Part shown: positions 16,340-25,344 of the stretch, in pieces
How the letters are laid out: every line of letters starts with the position of its first letter
Numbering within the stretch: the first letter of the stretch is position 1
DNA from: Rhodopseudomonas boonkerdii
GTDB lineage: Bacteria > Pseudomonadota > Alphaproteobacteria > Rhizobiales > Xanthobacteraceae
Length of the DNA: 64,000 nt
Direction of reading: 5' to 3'
Assembly (NCBI RefSeq): GCF_021184025.1
Contig: NZ_CP036537.1
Location: forward strand, 4,650,001 to 4,714,000
Notes under the pieces: generated by a model
Database searches by the model: none
The model's input: the letters and a program-made list of their open reading frames with translations, nothing else
What the model was told of the DNA's origin: nothing
Position numbers and translations under genes: made by a program

Positions 16340-17137
16340 TTACGACGCCTTGGCGTTTCTGTTCTTCGAGTTGCGCTGGAAGAACAGCGCCTGGCTCGCC
16401 ACCGCCGACACCATTGCAGGCTGGAACGGCTTCGAGATCAGGAAGGCCGGCTCAGGGCGCTCGCCGGTGAGGAAGCGCTCGGGATAGGCCGTAATGAACA
16501 CAACCGGCACCTGGAAGGTGCGCAGCAGCTCGTTCACCGCATCGAGGCCCGACGAACCATCGGCGAGCTGGATGTCGGCGAGAATCAGACCCGGCTTTTT
16601 GTTCTGCGCCAGCGCGATCGCATCCGCGTGGGTACGGGCCACGCCGATGACATTGTGGCCGAGATTCTTCACGAGACTCTCGAGATCCATCGCAATGAAG
16701 GTCTCGTCCTCGATAATGAGAACGTCGGTGGCGATCTCCGCGGCCATTTCGCGGCCCGCGGTGTCGGCCAACCCGCGCACCTCGGCGACATCGGCGTCGA
16801 GAATGAAGGCAACCTCCTCTTCCGAGAAACCTTCGAGCGACAACAGCAGAAAGGCCTGGCGCGGCAGCGGCGTGATGTTGGAGATTCGCTTCTCCGACGC
16901 CTGCACCGGCACCACCTCGGCGGCATCGTTCATCGACACCGAGTTCCAGATCTGCGTAAACAAACGAAACAGGCCGGCACGCGGACCATGGCGTTCATCG
17001 AGCAGCGACGCATCCTGTAGCAGCGCTTCCAGCATGGCGCCGACATAAGCATCGCCCGAGGCCTGATTACCCGTGAGCGCACGGGCGTAGCGCCGCAACA
17101 GCGGCAAATGTTCAGCAACGAGCTGTGATCGGGACAT
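16340..17137 (-). CDS. phyR: General stress response regulator PhyR (anti-anti-sigma factor)
   Basis: 265-residue PhyR: an N-terminal sigma-factor-like output domain (about 1-130, with 'LPLPRQAFLLLSLEGFSEEE'-type sigma4 features) joined to a C-terminal receiver domain (about 138-255). The receiver has the acidic pair Glu143/Asp144 ('LIIEDETFIAMDLESLV'), the phospho-acceptor Asp188 ('GLILADIQLADGSSG') and Lys236 ('LISKPF'). Phosphorylated PhyR binds NepR and releases sigma-EcfG. The ATG at 17137 is chosen over GTG 17143 because GGAG is five bases upstream. It diverges from nepR-ecfG, with its own EcfG-type promoter. Confidence 0.96.
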   Translation of the reverse strand: MSRSQLVAEHLPLLRRYARALTGNQASGDAYVGAMLEALLQDASLLDERHGPRAGLFRLFTQIWNSVSMNDAAEVVPVQASEKRISNITPLPRQAFLLLSLEGFSEEEVAFILDADVAEVRGLADTAGREMAAEIATDVLIIEDETFIAMDLESLVKNLGHNVIGVARTHADAIALAQNKKPGLILADIQLADGSSGLDAVNELLRTFQVPVVFITAYPERFLTGERPEPAFLISKPFQPAMVSAVASQALFFQRNSKNRNAKAS

Positions 17138-17226
17138 CCCCACTCCAATCTGTTCTTTTGCGCGGTTCCTGCCCTGTCACGGCAGAAGGCACCGGCACGC
17201 GCGCCCCGGCGCCTGATATGACAGAC

Positions 17227-17252
17227 TACGCTTGTCCCCTACGAAAAGTTCC
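17227..17252 (-). promoter_or_regulatory. EcfG-type promoter of phyR
   Basis: On the minus strand GGAAC (17252-17248), 17 bases, CGTA (17230-17227) fits the sigma-EcfG consensus. It lies about 90 bases upstream of the phyR ATG, so phyR is positively autoregulated by the sigma factor it releases. Confidence 0.75.
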
Positions 17253-17260
17253 ACGTCGCC

Positions 17261-17285
17261 GGAACTTTCGGCTGCGCTCCGCATT
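17261..17285 (+). promoter_or_regulatory. Probable EcfG-type promoter of nepR-ecfG
   Basis: GGAAC (17261-17265), 16 bases, CATT (17282-17285) is a near match to GGAAC-N16-CGTT on the plus strand. It lies back-to-back with the phyR promoter and about 90 bases upstream of nepR. Confidence 0.55.
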
Positions 17286-17376
17286 AGAACAGCAAGAAAC
17301 GCCGCAAAGGCTTCAAAAATCAAGAAAATTTCTCAAAAACCAGGGACCAGATCTTCTGGGGAATGTGGAACGGGTC

Positions 17377-17592
17377 ATGAAAGATGTGAAGCCTAAGGGC
17401 GGATTGAACGCCGAAATCCAGTCCCGGATCGGGCATCAGCTTCGTGCGATGTATGACGATGTCGTGAGGCAAGGTGTCCCGGACCGGTTCGCCGATATGA
17501 TCCGCAAACTTGATGGGGCGGAGGCCCAGGCTCAGCTTGCGAGCGAAGCCCGGATCGGCGGCGGTACGGCCAAAACCGAAGGAGGGGAATAA
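17377..17592 (+). CDS. nepR: Anti-sigma factor NepR
   Basis: 71-residue small helical protein that sequesters sigma-EcfG until phosphorylated PhyR binds it. The family core 'IQSRIGHQLRAMYDDVVRQG', followed by 'VPDRFADMIRKLD', is clear, with poorly conserved polar ends. ATG 17377 follows a purine-rich GGAACGGG; the longer open frame upstream holds the promoter and is not coding. Its stop overlaps the ecfG start (TAATG), so the anti-sigma and sigma factors are translationally coupled. Confidence 0.92.
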   Translation: MKDVKPKGGLNAEIQSRIGHQLRAMYDDVVRQGVPDRFADMIRKLDGAEAQAQLASEARIGGGTAKTEGGE

Positions 17593-18140
17593 TGCCTCTC
17601 ACAGACTCTCTCCGCGACGACATCCTGGCGTCGGTCCCAAGCCTGCGCGCTTTCGCCATTTCACTCTCGGGTAACGGCGATCGCGCCGACGATCTCGTGC
17701 AGGAGACACTGCTACGCGCACTGGCGAATATCGACAGTTTTCAGGTTGGCTCCAACCTGCCCGCATGGTTGTTCACGATCCTGCGCAACCTGTTCCGTTC
17801 CGACTATCGCAAGCGGCGCCGCGAGGTGGAAGATGCCGATGGCAGCTATGCCAAAACACTGAAGACCCAACCGGCGCAGAACGCGCATCTGGAATTCGAG
17901 GAGTTTCGCGCGGCACTCGACAAGCTTCCTCAGGACCAGCGCGAGGCGCTTATCCTCGTTGGCGCCTCAGGCTTCTCCTACGAGGACGCCGCCACGATCT
18001 GCGGCTGCGCGGTGGGCACGATCAAGAGCCGCGTCAACCGCGCGCGCTCGAAACTCAGCGCTCTGCTCTATGTGGATGGCGCGGAGGACTTCGGCCCGGA
18101 CGATACGGTCCGTGCCGTCATCGGCGGCTCCGGAGGCTAG
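17592..18140 (+). CDS. ecfG: RNA polymerase sigma factor EcfG (general stress response)
   Basis: 182-residue ECF sigma factor of the EcfG (ECF15) group. Region 2 comprises 'NGDRADDLVQETLLRALANI' and 'FQVGSNLPAWLFTILRNLFR'; region 4 comprises 'LPQDQREALILVGASGFSYE' and 'CAVGTIKSRVNRARSKL', the helix-turn-helix reading GGAAC. It overlaps nepR by one base and sits back-to-back with phyR, the canonical arrangement. Candidate target promoters in this window lie at 13052, 17261 and, on the minus strand, 17252. Confidence 0.96.
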   Translation: MPLTDSLRDDILASVPSLRAFAISLSGNGDRADDLVQETLLRALANIDSFQVGSNLPAWLFTILRNLFRSDYRKRRREVEDADGSYAKTLKTQPAQNAHLEFEEFRAALDKLPQDQREALILVGASGFSYEDAATICGCAVGTIKSRVNRARSKLSALLYVDGAEDFGPDDTVRAVIGGSGG

Positions 18141-18169
18141 ACCTGGAGGCAGTCCGATCAACTCAAAGG

Positions 18170-18193
18170 CGGTCGCTTCGGCGGCCGTTTTTT
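18170..18193 (+). terminator. Intrinsic terminator after ecfG
   Basis: CGGTCGC-TTCG-GCGGCCG is a seven-pair stem with one G-T wobble and a UUCG-type loop, followed by TTTTTT. It lies 30 bases after the ecfG stop and before the convergent kinase gene. Confidence 0.8.
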
Positions 18194-18221
18194 GTCTTCT
18201 CCCCGCTTCTGGAGCGAGCAA

Positions 18222-19871
18222 TCACCGCACGGGCCGCGCCAATGCTTCGGTGCGGCCACGCTCGGTCATGTCGACCACCGTCTCCATCGGCGCAGTGAGT
18301 TCATAGACATAGGAGACTTCGGTGAAATAGCGCTTCGCCGTTCCGCCCAGTGCCTCCGGCGCGACACGATCCAGCAACACGACACCGAAATCGGAATCGA
18401 CGCGGCGTGTCGCTTTGCTGGTATTGAACTCCTCCCATCGGAAGTGAAACTGATCGCCCTTCTCGCCGCCAACGATCTCCCAATGCGCGACGATGTTCGG
18501 GTGCTTGCCGACGAGCGACAGGCCTTCATCCGAATGGGAGGCGAGTTCGAAAAACAACAGCGCCAGACTTTGTGCCGCGCGCGAGCTGATACTGATATCC
18601 GGCCCCTGCACCGCGATGCGATCCGCATGCGGAATGGCACGCGCCTCGAACAGGCCCTTCAGCGGCACGCCCTGCCACTGGCTCTCGCTGAGCAGCGAGA
18701 CCACATGCGACATCGCGTGAATCCGGCCGATGAGGAGATCGCGCGCGCTGTCCATATCAGAGCCATGGCGCAGCGTACGCGTGACGATGGACTGGATCAC
18801 CGCCAGGATGTTCTTCACGCGATGATTGAGTTCGTCGATGACAGCGGTAAGCCGGCGCTCGAAGCCGATCCGCATCTCCACCTCGCGGCGCAGCCTGATG
18901 TTGCTATAAGAGACGTAGCCGAACATGCCGCAAATAACAGCGGTGAGCGCGAGGCCGAGGCCGCCGACGAATGTCGCCGTGCGGCGCGCGCGCAGATCGG
19001 TATCCATCTTCGGATAGTAGCCCAGCGACCAGTCTCGGCCACCGAAAGTAACGGTACGCAAGATCGCCAGCGAGGGGCCATTCGCGATCAGTGCGCGCGC
19101 ACGCACATTGCCGTCGTCATCGGCGACGATCTCACCATCGGGTACACGAGGGTCCTTCAGCGCCACCGAAAACAGGGACATCTCATCATTGGCCAGCATC
19201 AGCGAACCAAGCTCATAGGAGAACGAGACGAAGCCCGCCGCAATCGAACTGCCCTCGGGCAGCACAGGTGTCACCAACACCACGCCGAGCGGGCCGTTCT
19301 CCCGTTGCAACGGCGTCGGATCGGAGGCGACCGGACGACCTTCTTCATTCGCGCGAACGATGGTCGGCCCCATCACCCGCGAACTGTTGAGCGCGCGGCC
19401 GGCGAAACCTTCCGTCACGGAATTGCGCGGCTCGAGATCCATCAGCACGTCGAGCGTCTGGCTGCGCAGTTGCGCATCCAGCGGCGTATCGTCGAAATTG
19501 CGGATGGTGGGGTTGCGATAGCCGGCAGTCGCGAGATCGGCGGCAGCACCCGCAATTTCGCGCGGCTGCAGGCGCGCGATCCAGCCCGCCATCACGAAAT
19601 CGGTTTTGAAAGCGTAGATCGAGGCGCGGAGCGGCTTCAGCATGTCCGCCTTCATCACCGTCGGAGACCGGAACAGACCGGCGGCGACCCGCGCGAGCAG
19701 TTCGCGCTCCGTCAGACGCTCCTGGACCAGGCTGGCATGAATATCCACGCCCCGCGCCAGCGCGATATTCTCGATCGCCAGCTCCTGATCGTGGACACGA
19801 TAAGCCGCGAAGCCGGAGAGGCCGATCCCGATCAGTGCCAATAAAGCGATGATGAAACCCAGCCGGACCAC
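18222..19871 (-). CDS. HWE-family sensor histidine kinase with CHASE-type sensor (PhyK-like)
   Basis: 549-residue membrane kinase. An N-terminal membrane helix (residues 2-24) and a second at about 298-318 bracket a periplasmic CHASE-type sensor domain ('KTDFVMAGWIARLQPREIAG'). The cytoplasmic part is an HWE/HisKA2 transmitter with phospho-acceptor His350 in 'ELNHRVKNILAVIQSIV' and a degenerate C-terminal ATPase region. Kinases of this type next to ecfG phosphorylate PhyR (PhyK in Caulobacter and relatives), so this is probably the cognate stress sensor. The start is a GTG at 19871 with a weak ribosome-binding site; an upstream in-frame stop limits alternatives. Confidence 0.88.
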   Translation of the reverse strand: MVRLGFIIALLALIGIGLSGFAAYRVHDQELAIENIALARGVDIHASLVQERLTERELLARVAAGLFRSPTVMKADMLKPLRASIYAFKTDFVMAGWIARLQPREIAGAAADLATAGYRNPTIRNFDDTPLDAQLRSQTLDVLMDLEPRNSVTEGFAGRALNSSRVMGPTIVRANEEGRPVASDPTPLQRENGPLGVVLVTPVLPEGSSIAAGFVSFSYELGSLMLANDEMSLFSVALKDPRVPDGEIVADDDGNVRARALIANGPSLAILRTVTFGGRDWSLGYYPKMDTDLRARRTATFVGGLGLALTAVICGMFGYVSYSNIRLRREVEMRIGFERRLTAVIDELNHRVKNILAVIQSIVTRTLRHGSDMDSARDLLIGRIHAMSHVVSLLSESQWQGVPLKGLFEARAIPHADRIAVQGPDISISSRAAQSLALLFFELASHSDEGLSLVGKHPNIVAHWEIVGGEKGDQFHFRWEEFNTSKATRRVDSDFGVVLLDRVAPEALGGTAKRYFTEVSYVYELTAPMETVVDMTERGRTEALARPVR

Positions 19872-20229
19872 GCGCCCACTCGGAATGTGAGAAATACTGC
19901 CGGTTCAGCGGCCTAGGAGTATGCAAATCACGTCAGGACAAAATAGTTCCAGAAACATGGAACTTTCTTATACCGGTGCACGGCGCGCGCAAACAGGCTT
20001 AAGAGATTGCTCACAGCGCAATCCCCGCGTGTCTCCACACCAACTTATGCGCGTAGTCGATCCCTGAGAGAACATGAAATCGTGTCTCGGACGCGATGCG
20101 GCGTTCCAAGGGAAGCTTCGCAGGCATGCCGCATCGCAGAGCCGGCCATAATGGACTCCGGGCGCCTCGTACGATCCCGGTTCTGCGCAGCAGCGCCAGA
20201 GCGCTGCATCGCGCCCGGGATACAGTCGT
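19872..20229. other. 358-base gap between the kinase and ureG
   Basis: Near the kinase end, a minus-strand GGAAC (19950-19946) followed 16 bases later by GATT could be a weak EcfG-type promoter for the kinase. At the other end is the nested hairpin described at 20173-20220. No open frame with coding character is seen between them. Confidence 0.5.
20173..20220 (-). terminator. Nested hairpin at the end of the urt-ure cluster
   Basis: The outer arms ATCCCGG/CCGGGAT enclose an inner stem GCAGCG/CGCTGC. It begins 10 bases after the ureG stop, the last gene of the cluster. There is no T-run, so it may act as a transcript end stabiliser or Rho-associated terminator. Confidence 0.45.
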
Positions 20230-20859
20230 CTAAGCAGGGGCTTTTGCCTTGAGGCCGCCCTTGGCTTCGATGAAGGCAATGATGGTGTCGAGCCCGGACC
20301 GGATCTTCATATTCGTCATGACAAAGGGCCGGGTGCCGCGCATACGCCTGGCGTCGGTATCCATCTTCTCGAGCGACGCTCCGACATGGGGCGCAAGATC
20401 GACCTTGTTGATGACGAGCAGATCGGAGCGCGTGATACCGGGGCCACCTTTGGACGGAATCTTGTCGCCGGCGGAGACATCGATGACATAGATGGTGATG
20501 TCGGCAAGCTCAGGCGAAAACGTTGCGGCGAGATTGTCGCCGCCGGATTCGATCAGCACCAGATCGAGATCGGGAAACTTCGCCCGCATGTCGGCGACGG
20601 CGGCGAGATTCATCGAAGCATCTTCCCGGATCGCCGTGTGCGGGCAACCGCCGGTTTCGACGCCCGCAATGCGATCCGGCGTCAGCGAGCCGGAGCGCAC
20701 GAGATATTCGGCATCCCATTTGGTGTAGATATCATTGGTGATGGCCGCGATGTCGTAGCGCTCGCGCATGGTCTTGCAGAGCAGATCCATCAGCGCCGTC
20801 TTGCCGGAGCCGACCGGACCACCGATGCCGACGCGGAGAGGACCGTGAGAGATGGACAT
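20230..20859 (-). CDS. ureG: Urease accessory GTPase UreG
   Basis: 209-residue SIMIBI-class GTPase that drives nickel insertion into urease together with UreD, UreE and UreF. The P-loop '[14 protein letters not shown]' is near residues 13-26, with '[17 protein letters not shown]' (the conserved ESGGDNL), the nickel-binding Cys-Pro-His in '[19 protein letters not shown]', and '[13 protein letters not shown]' (guanine specificity NKxD). The ATG at 20859 ([14 protein letters not shown]) fits family starts; the longer frame runs into repeat DNA. It is the last gene of the cluster, separated from ureF by 474 bases of repeats. Confidence 0.97.
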   Translation of the reverse strand: MSISHGPLRVGIGGPVGSGKTALMDLLCKTMRERYDIAAITNDIYTKWDAEYLVRSGSLTPDRIAGVETGGCPHTAIREDASMNLAAVADMRAKFPDLDLVLIESGGDNLAATFSPELADITIYVIDVSAGDKIPSKGGPGITRSDLLVINKVDLAPHVGASLEKMDTDARRMRGTRPFVMTNMKIRSGLDTIIAFIEAKGGLKAKAPA

Positions 20860-20894
20860 GTCAGTTGCTCGCTGGGTTTGGAATAAAATGACGG

Positions 20895-21110
20895 CCCTCA
20901 TCCTGAGAGCCTGACTGGAAATGCGGTCGGTAGTTTGGCGCTGCTGGCCGCCCAGGCGGAAGGCAACGCAATCCGCCCCTCATGGTGAGGAGGCCTAGCG
21001 GCGCAATTGCGCCGCTGACAGCGCCGTCTCGAACCATGAGATGGCTTGGCTCGGAGTCTTTTCGGCCATCCTTCGAGACGCCGCTACGCGGCTCCTCAGA
21101 ATGAGGGGCG
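20895..21110. repeat. Composite dispersed palindromic repeat, family A, first unit in the ureF-ureG gap
   Basis: It contains 'ccctcatcctgag', then 'cccctcatggtgaggaggc', 'gcgccgtctcgaaccatgag' and 'ggccatccttcgagacgccg', ending 'cggctcctcagaatgagg'. These arms pair with each other in several ways and match the elements at 5814-5931 and 29233-29355. Two partial copies seem to be fused. Confidence 0.75.
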
Positions 21111-21187
21111 GAGAATCTTGATCCTGAGCTGAACGGGCATTGTTCCGAGCAAAAGCAATCGAAAACCACCTCGACCGCTTTATGGGT

Positions 21188-21312
21188 CAGACTTTGAGGA
21201 GCGCGCGACTTCGAGCGCGTCTCCTTGCAAATGGCAAAGCCATTCGCTGGGGATGACCACAATCTCATCATGGTTCGAGACGCGCGCCAAGGGGCGCTCC
21301 TCACCATCAGGT
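21188..21312. repeat. Dispersed palindromic repeat, family A, second unit in the ureF-ureG gap
   Basis: It includes 'gaggagcgcgcgacttcgag', 'tctccttgcaaatggcaaag', 'ctcatcatggttcgagacgc' and 'gcgctcctcaccat'. The phrase 'gccattcg...' next to 'caaggagacg' also occurs in the copy at 29233-29355, so these two are close relatives. Confidence 0.7.
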
Positions 21313-21333
21313 CCGGGTGCAAGTCGCCTGCAC

Positions 21334-22074
21334 TCATGACCGGAACAGCCGCGTATATTGCGTCTCGTGACGCATGCTGGCGATATCCGAACGGAACGTC
21401 GCGCCGCCGAGATCGTCGAGCGAGGCGGTCATCGCGCAATGGCCGGTTTCGACGACGATGGGCTCCAGCGCCGCCAGCACACGCTGGCTGTCGGTCTGGC
21501 CGAGCGGCACGAGGCGCGCGCCAGCGGAAATCCAGTTCGAGACGACGGCGTGGAAGAACGCATGCATGGTCGGCGCCAGCGGAACGCCATGGGCGGCGCT
21601 GACAAGGCCGACGGCGACGGGATAGACGATGGGACCATCGCAAGCGGCAATGAGCTGTCGCATCGCTTCGTGCGGCCAGGCGTTGAGCGAGATGTCGATG
21701 AAGGCCCTGCCCTGTGTCGACGTCTCAAGCAGGCGTTCTTTCGATGGCGCAAAGGCGCTGGCAAGTTCAGCGATGTCGCGCAGCGCCTTGTCGTCGCCCG
21801 TAGCGGCGGCGCGATGGATGTGCGCGAGAAAGACGCCATCGCAGAAACCGGCGCCATCCGACAGCATGGCCGACAACCAATCCCGCAGCGAGGCCGCATC
21901 GGCGATGTCACCGGCTTCCACCGCCCATTCGATACCGCTGGAATAAGAGAACGCGCCGACCGGAAATGACGGCGACAGCCATGTCATCAGCCGATACAAA
22001 GCCGCGCCTTCATCGGCGGACAACGTCGTGGGTTCGGCCAACCGCGCTGTGTCCGCCGGTTTACTTGTGGCCAT
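21334..22074 (-). CDS. ureF: Urease accessory protein UreF
   Basis: 246-residue all-helical accessory protein that, with UreD and UreG, opens apo-urease for nickel loading and gates UreG GTPase activity. The family pattern is clear: '[20 protein letters not shown]' (conserved P-x-G-x-F-S-Y-S-x-G-x-E), then '[20 protein letters not shown]', and a C-terminal '[20 protein letters not shown]'. The ATG at 22074 lies inside the end of ureE (14-base overlap). The frame stays open upstream only because it is the complement of the His-rich ureE tail. Confidence 0.95.
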   Translation of the reverse strand: MATSKPADTARLAEPTTLSADEGAALYRLMTWLSPSFPVGAFSYSSGIEWAVEAGDIADAASLRDWLSAMLSDGAGFCDGVFLAHIHRAAATGDDKALRDIAELASAFAPSKERLLETSTQGRAFIDISLNAWPHEAMRQLIAACDGPIVYPVAVGLVSAAHGVPLAPTMHAFFHAVVSNWISAGARLVPLGQTDSQRVLAALEPIVVETGHCAMTASLDDLGGATFRSDIASMRHETQYTRLFRS

Positions 22075-22684
22075 GAGCATGGGAATGCCCGTGGTGATGA
22101 TGACCGTGGTCATGATCGTGGCCGCAATGTTCGTCATGGACGTGACCATGATCATGCTTGCCATGCGCATGACCGTGATGATCGTGATCGTGGCTGCAAC
22201 TCCGATGGCCGTGATCATGATGGGCATGATCATGATGGGCGTGCGACTGATGCGCGGGCGCATAGGCGCCACCTTCGGGATCGAACGGCGCCTCGATCTC
22301 GATGACACGGGCGCCGAGACCCTTCACCATCTCCTCGATCACATGATCGCGGCGGATGCGCAGACCTTTCGCCATGATCTGTGTCGGCAGATGGCGATTG
22401 CCGAGATGCCAGGCGAGACGCACGAGATGACCGGGATCGGTGCCGCGAATCTCGATCAGCGGCTCGGGTGCAGCCACCACCTCCACACGGCGACCGTCTT
22501 CCAGCACCAGGGCATCGCCGCCGCGCAAGGCGACGGCGTTTTCCAGATCGAGCAGGAATTCCAGTCCGCGCGTTCCCGTCATCACCATGCGGCGGCGATG
22601 GCGATCGTCGAAGTCGAGAACGACGGTGTCGATGGCCGCTTCAATCCAGTTGTATTGGCCGATGACGGCAGTCGCGCGGATCAT
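22061..22684 (-). CDS. ureE: Urease accessory nickel metallochaperone UreE with very long His-rich tail
   Basis: 207-residue nickel carrier. The N-terminal and central domains ('[20 protein letters not shown]' and '[12 protein letters not shown]', with the dimer-interface nickel-site His) are standard. The last ~63 residues are about half histidine, as repeated His-Asp-His, His-Gly-His and His-Ala-His units with two cysteines, a much longer metal-storage tail than the E. coli-type proteins carry. It is preceded by a monooxygenase-domain gene and a short repeat, and overlaps ureF. Confidence 0.95.
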   Translation of the reverse strand: MIRATAVIGQYNWIEAAIDTVVLDFDDRHRRRMVMTGTRGLEFLLDLENAVALRGGDALVLEDGRRVEVVAAPEPLIEIRGTDPGHLVRLAWHLGNRHLPTQIMAKGLRIRRDHVIEEMVKGLGARVIEIEAPFDPEGGAYAPAHQSHAHHDHAHHDHGHRSCSHDHDHHGHAHGKHDHGHVHDEHCGHDHDHGHHHHGHSHAHGHK

Positions 22685-22710
22685 GTTGCTCTCTCGTCAG
22701 CAAAGTAAGT

Positions 22711-22745
22711 CGTCATTGCGAGCTTTACCGGCGCTCGCAATGACG
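22711..22745. repeat. Short dispersed palindrome, family B core
   Basis: CGTCATTGCGAGC is followed after nine bases by GCTCGCAATGACG, a perfect 13-base inverted repeat. It consists of just the outer arms of the family-B repeat seen in full at 31094-31170. It occupies most of the 67-base gap between ureE and the monooxygenase-domain gene. Confidence 0.85.
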
Positions 22746-22751
22746 AGGACA

Positions 22752-23051
22752 TTAGCGCACCACGACATCGGCCGGGGTGATGATTTCGATCTTCGGCGGC
22801 GCGGCGAAGCATTTCACCGCGACACGGCCGAATGCCTTCATATGCTCCTGCGTCCGGTGCGGCACCAGCGCCTCGGCATTCTCCCACTGCTCGACAAACA
22901 CCATGCGGGTCGGATCGGTGACGCTCTCATGAAGATCATAGGCGATGTTGCCGGGCTCCTTGCGGGTTTCGGCGATACAAGCCTTGGCTGCTTCGATCAG
23001 TTCGGCGCGGGCTTCGGGTTTCACGGACAGAGTGGCAACGACGTAGATCAA
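22752..23051 (-). CDS. Antibiotic biosynthesis monooxygenase (ABM) domain protein
   Basis: 99-residue single ABM-domain protein (dimeric ferredoxin-like fold). The pattern 'YVVATLSVKPEARAELIEAA' followed by 'PGNIAYDLHESVTDPTRMVF' and 'EQWENAEALVPHRTQEHM' is typical of YgiN-like quinol or heme-type monooxygenases. TTG at 23051 is preferred because GGGAGG is spaced seven bases upstream; an ATG at 23087 would add 12 residues. It lies within the urease cluster, between ureC and ureE and flanked by repeats. It has no known role in urease maturation and may be a passenger. Confidence 0.8.
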   Translation of the reverse strand: MIYVVATLSVKPEARAELIEAAKACIAETRKEPGNIAYDLHESVTDPTRMVFVEQWENAEALVPHRTQEHMKAFGRVAVKCFAAPPKIEIITPADVVVR

Positions 23052-23140
23052 GGGGAGTCCTCCCGGTTTGTTGTTGTGGCTGAACATGCCGGGCGGGACA
23101 TTAGGGGGTTATCCGGAGCGGAGGAAGGGGCTGCTTCTTC

Positions 23141-23307
23141 TCCCTCCCCGGAGCGAAGCGAATGGGGAGGGTGGCACGATTGCGAGCGTTCAGTGAGCAT
23201 CGTGACGGGTGGGGTAGCGCCATAAGCTCGATGTCACGTCGGCGCCCCACCCCGCCTGTCGGCGGACCCGCGCCCCACTGCGCAGCTTCGCCGCTTGAGG
23301 GAGGGAG
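23141..23307. repeat. Dispersed palindromic repeat, family C
   Basis: It begins 'tccctccccggagcgaagcg', followed by 'tggggagggtgg', then 'ggtggggtagcgcc' and its complement 'ggcgccccacccc', and ends 'cttcgccgcttgagggagg'. The ends are inverted (tccctcc against ggaggga), and there are inner palindromes. It fills the gap between ureC and the monooxygenase-domain gene and is the only family-C copy in the window. Confidence 0.75.
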
Positions 23308-23317
23308 GCCACTGGCT

Positions 23318-25030
23318 TCAATACATAAAATAGCGCTGCGCCATTGGCAGCACCTCGGCCGGCTCGCAGGTCAGCAGTTCGCCGTCCGCGCGCACTTCAT
23401 ACGTCTCGGGATCCACCTCGATCTTCGGTGTCGCGCTGTTGTGGATCATGCTCTTCTTCGAGATGCCGCTGCGGACATTTTCCACCGCGTAGAAAGATTT
23501 TTGCACGCCGAGCTTCTTTCCGAGACCGGAAGACGCCGCCGCGCCTGAGGTGAACACCACCGACGAGGCCGTCCGGGCGCGGCCGAAGGCGCCGAACATC
23601 GGTTGATAATGCACCGGCTGCGGCGTCGGGATCGATGCATTCGGATCGCCCATCGGTGCAGCGATGATGCTGCCGCCCTTGATGACGAGATCCGGATTCA
23701 CGCCGAAGAAGGCCGGCGACCACAGCACGAGATCCGCCATCTTGCCCTTCTCCACCGAGCCGATCAGCTTCGATACGCCATGGGCGATGGCGGGGTTGAT
23801 GGTGTATTTGGCGATATAGCGCTTGACGCGAAAGTTGTCGTTGTTGCCCTTTTCCTCTTTCAGGGCGCCGCGCTGCTTCTTCATCTTGTCCGCAGTCTGC
23901 CAGGTGCGGATGATGACCTCGCCGAGCCGGCCCATGGCCTGCGAATCCGACGACATCATCGAGAGCGCGCCAAGATCGTGCAGAATGTCCTCCGCGGCGA
24001 TCGTCTCCTTGCGGATGCGGCTTTCGGCGAACGCAAGATCCTCCGCAATGGATGGATCGAGATGATGGCACACCATCAGCATGTCGAGATGCTCGTCGAT
24101 GGTGTTGCGCGTGAACGGGCGCGTCGGATTGGTCGAGGACGGCAGCACGTTCTTCAGGCCGGCAACCTTGATGATGTCGGGCGCGTGGCCGCCGCCGGCG
24201 CCTTCGGTGTGGAAGGCATGGATGGTGCGGCCCTTGAAGGCCTTGATCGTGTCCTCGACAAAGCCGGATTCATTCAGCGTGTCGGAATGCAACATCACTT
24301 GCACGTCGTAATCGTCGGCGACGCTGAGGCAGTTGTCGATGGCGGCGGGCGTCGTGCCCCAATCCTCGTGCAGTTTCAGCGCGCAGGCGCCAGCCTTGAT
24401 CATTTCCACCAGCGCTGCGGGTTTGGCTGCATTGCCCTTGCCGGAAATGCCGAGATTGACCGGAAACGCGTCGAAGGACTGGATCATCCGCGCGATGTGC
24501 CACGGCCCGGGCGTGCAGGTGGTCGCAAAAGTGCCGTGCGACGGGCCGGTGCCGCCGCCGAGCATCGAGGTGACGCCCGCCATCAGCGCATGCTCGATCT
24601 GTTGCGGACAGATGAAATGGATATGGCTGTCGAAACCGCCGGCGGTGAGGATCTTGCCCTCGCCGCCGATCACATCGGTGCCGGGACCGACATTGATGGT
24701 GACGCCTGGCTGGATATCGGGATTACCGGCCTTGCCGATGGCATGAACCAAACCGTCCCTGATCGCGACGTCGGCCTTCACGATGCCCCAGTGATCGACG
24801 ACCAGCACGTTTGTGATCACGGTATCGACCGCGCCCTGCGCGCGCGTCGCCTGCGACTGACCCATGCCGTCACGGATCACCTTGCCGCCGCCGAACTTCA
24901 CCTCCTCGCCGTAGATGGTGAAGTCCTTCTCAACCTCGATGATCAGATCCGTATCGGCGAGCCGCACTCGATCGCCGGTAGTGGGGCCGAACATGTCGGC
25001 ATAGACGGAGCGCTTGATCTTTACGGGCAT
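23318..25030 (-). CDS. ureC: Urease alpha subunit (catalytic)
   Basis: 570-residue catalytic subunit hydrolysing urea to ammonia and carbamate. All active-site residues are visible: His136 and His138 ('[10 protein letters not shown]'), the lysine to be carbamylated Lys219 ('[12 protein letters not shown]'), His248 ('VMLHSD'), His274 ('[11 protein letters not shown]'), the flap Cys321-His322 ('LMVCHHLDP') and Asp362 ('[11 protein letters not shown]'). Two nickel ions bridged by the carbamate sit here. The order ureD-ureA-ureB-ureC is kept, with ureB ending two bases before the start. Length is normal. Confidence 0.98.
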   Translation of the reverse strand: MPVKIKRSVYADMFGPTTGDRVRLADTDLIIEVEKDFTIYGEEVKFGGGKVIRDGMGQSQATRAQGAVDTVITNVLVVDHWGIVKADVAIRDGLVHAIGKAGNPDIQPGVTINVGPGTDVIGGEGKILTAGGFDSHIHFICPQQIEHALMAGVTSMLGGGTGPSHGTFATTCTPGPWHIARMIQSFDAFPVNLGISGKGNAAKPAALVEMIKAGACALKLHEDWGTTPAAIDNCLSVADDYDVQVMLHSDTLNESGFVEDTIKAFKGRTIHAFHTEGAGGGHAPDIIKVAGLKNVLPSSTNPTRPFTRNTIDEHLDMLMVCHHLDPSIAEDLAFAESRIRKETIAAEDILHDLGALSMMSSDSQAMGRLGEVIIRTWQTADKMKKQRGALKEEKGNNDNFRVKRYIAKYTINPAIAHGVSKLIGSVEKGKMADLVLWSPAFFGVNPDLVIKGGSIIAAPMGDPNASIPTPQPVHYQPMFGAFGRARTASSVVFTSGAAASSGLGKKLGVQKSFYAVENVRSGISKKSMIHNSATPKIEVDPETYEVRADGELLTCEPAEVLPMAQRYFMY

Positions 25031-25031
25031 C

Positions 25032-25337
25032 TCAGAGCTTCCCCATCACGTCACCGCGAAAACCATAGACGGTGCGCTTGCCGGCGAGTTCGACGAGCTT
25101 GATGTCGCGGGTCTGGCCGGGCTCGAAACGCACCGCCGTGCCGGCGGCAATATCGAGGCGCATGCCGCGCGCCTTCTTGCGGTCGAACTTCAACGCCGGA
25201 TTCGTCTCGAAGAAATGATAATGCGAGCCGACCTGGATCGGACGGTCGCCGGTGTTGGACACCGACAGCGTAATCGCCTTGCGGCCGGCGTTGAGCTCGA
25301 TCTCGCCATCCTGAATGAACATTTCGCCGGGGATCAT
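25032..25337 (-). CDS. ureB: Urease beta subunit
   Basis: 101-residue structural subunit, recognised by the start '[20 protein letters not shown]' and by '[20 protein letters not shown]' and '[18 protein letters not shown]'. The ATG at 25337 gives the standard family N-terminus; the in-frame extension upstream is the antisense shadow of the ureA end. It lies seven bases after ureA and two bases before ureC. Confidence 0.97.
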   Translation of the reverse strand: MIPGEMFIQDGEIELNAGRKAITLSVSNTGDRPIQVGSHYHFFETNPALKFDRKKARGMRLDIAAGTAVRFEPGQTRDIKLVELAGKRTVYGFRGDVMGKL

Positions 25338-25344
25338 GCGGGCC

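Noticed and set aside
18192-19844. A 550-codon frame antisense to the HWE kinase
   Set aside because: No recognisable domain; mirror of a clear histidine kinase gene.
20895-21312. A small mobile element in the ureF-ureG gap
   Set aside because: It has no coding capacity for mobility and is built only of the dispersed family-A palindromes.
22028-22708. A strikingly Met/Val-rich plus-strand frame that looks like a membrane peptide
   Set aside because: It is the complement of the His-rich UreE tail: His codons CAT/CAC read as ATG/GTG on the other strand.
23603-25102. A 499-codon frame antisense to ureC
   Set aside because: ureC shows every catalytic residue; the antisense frame has none of its own features.
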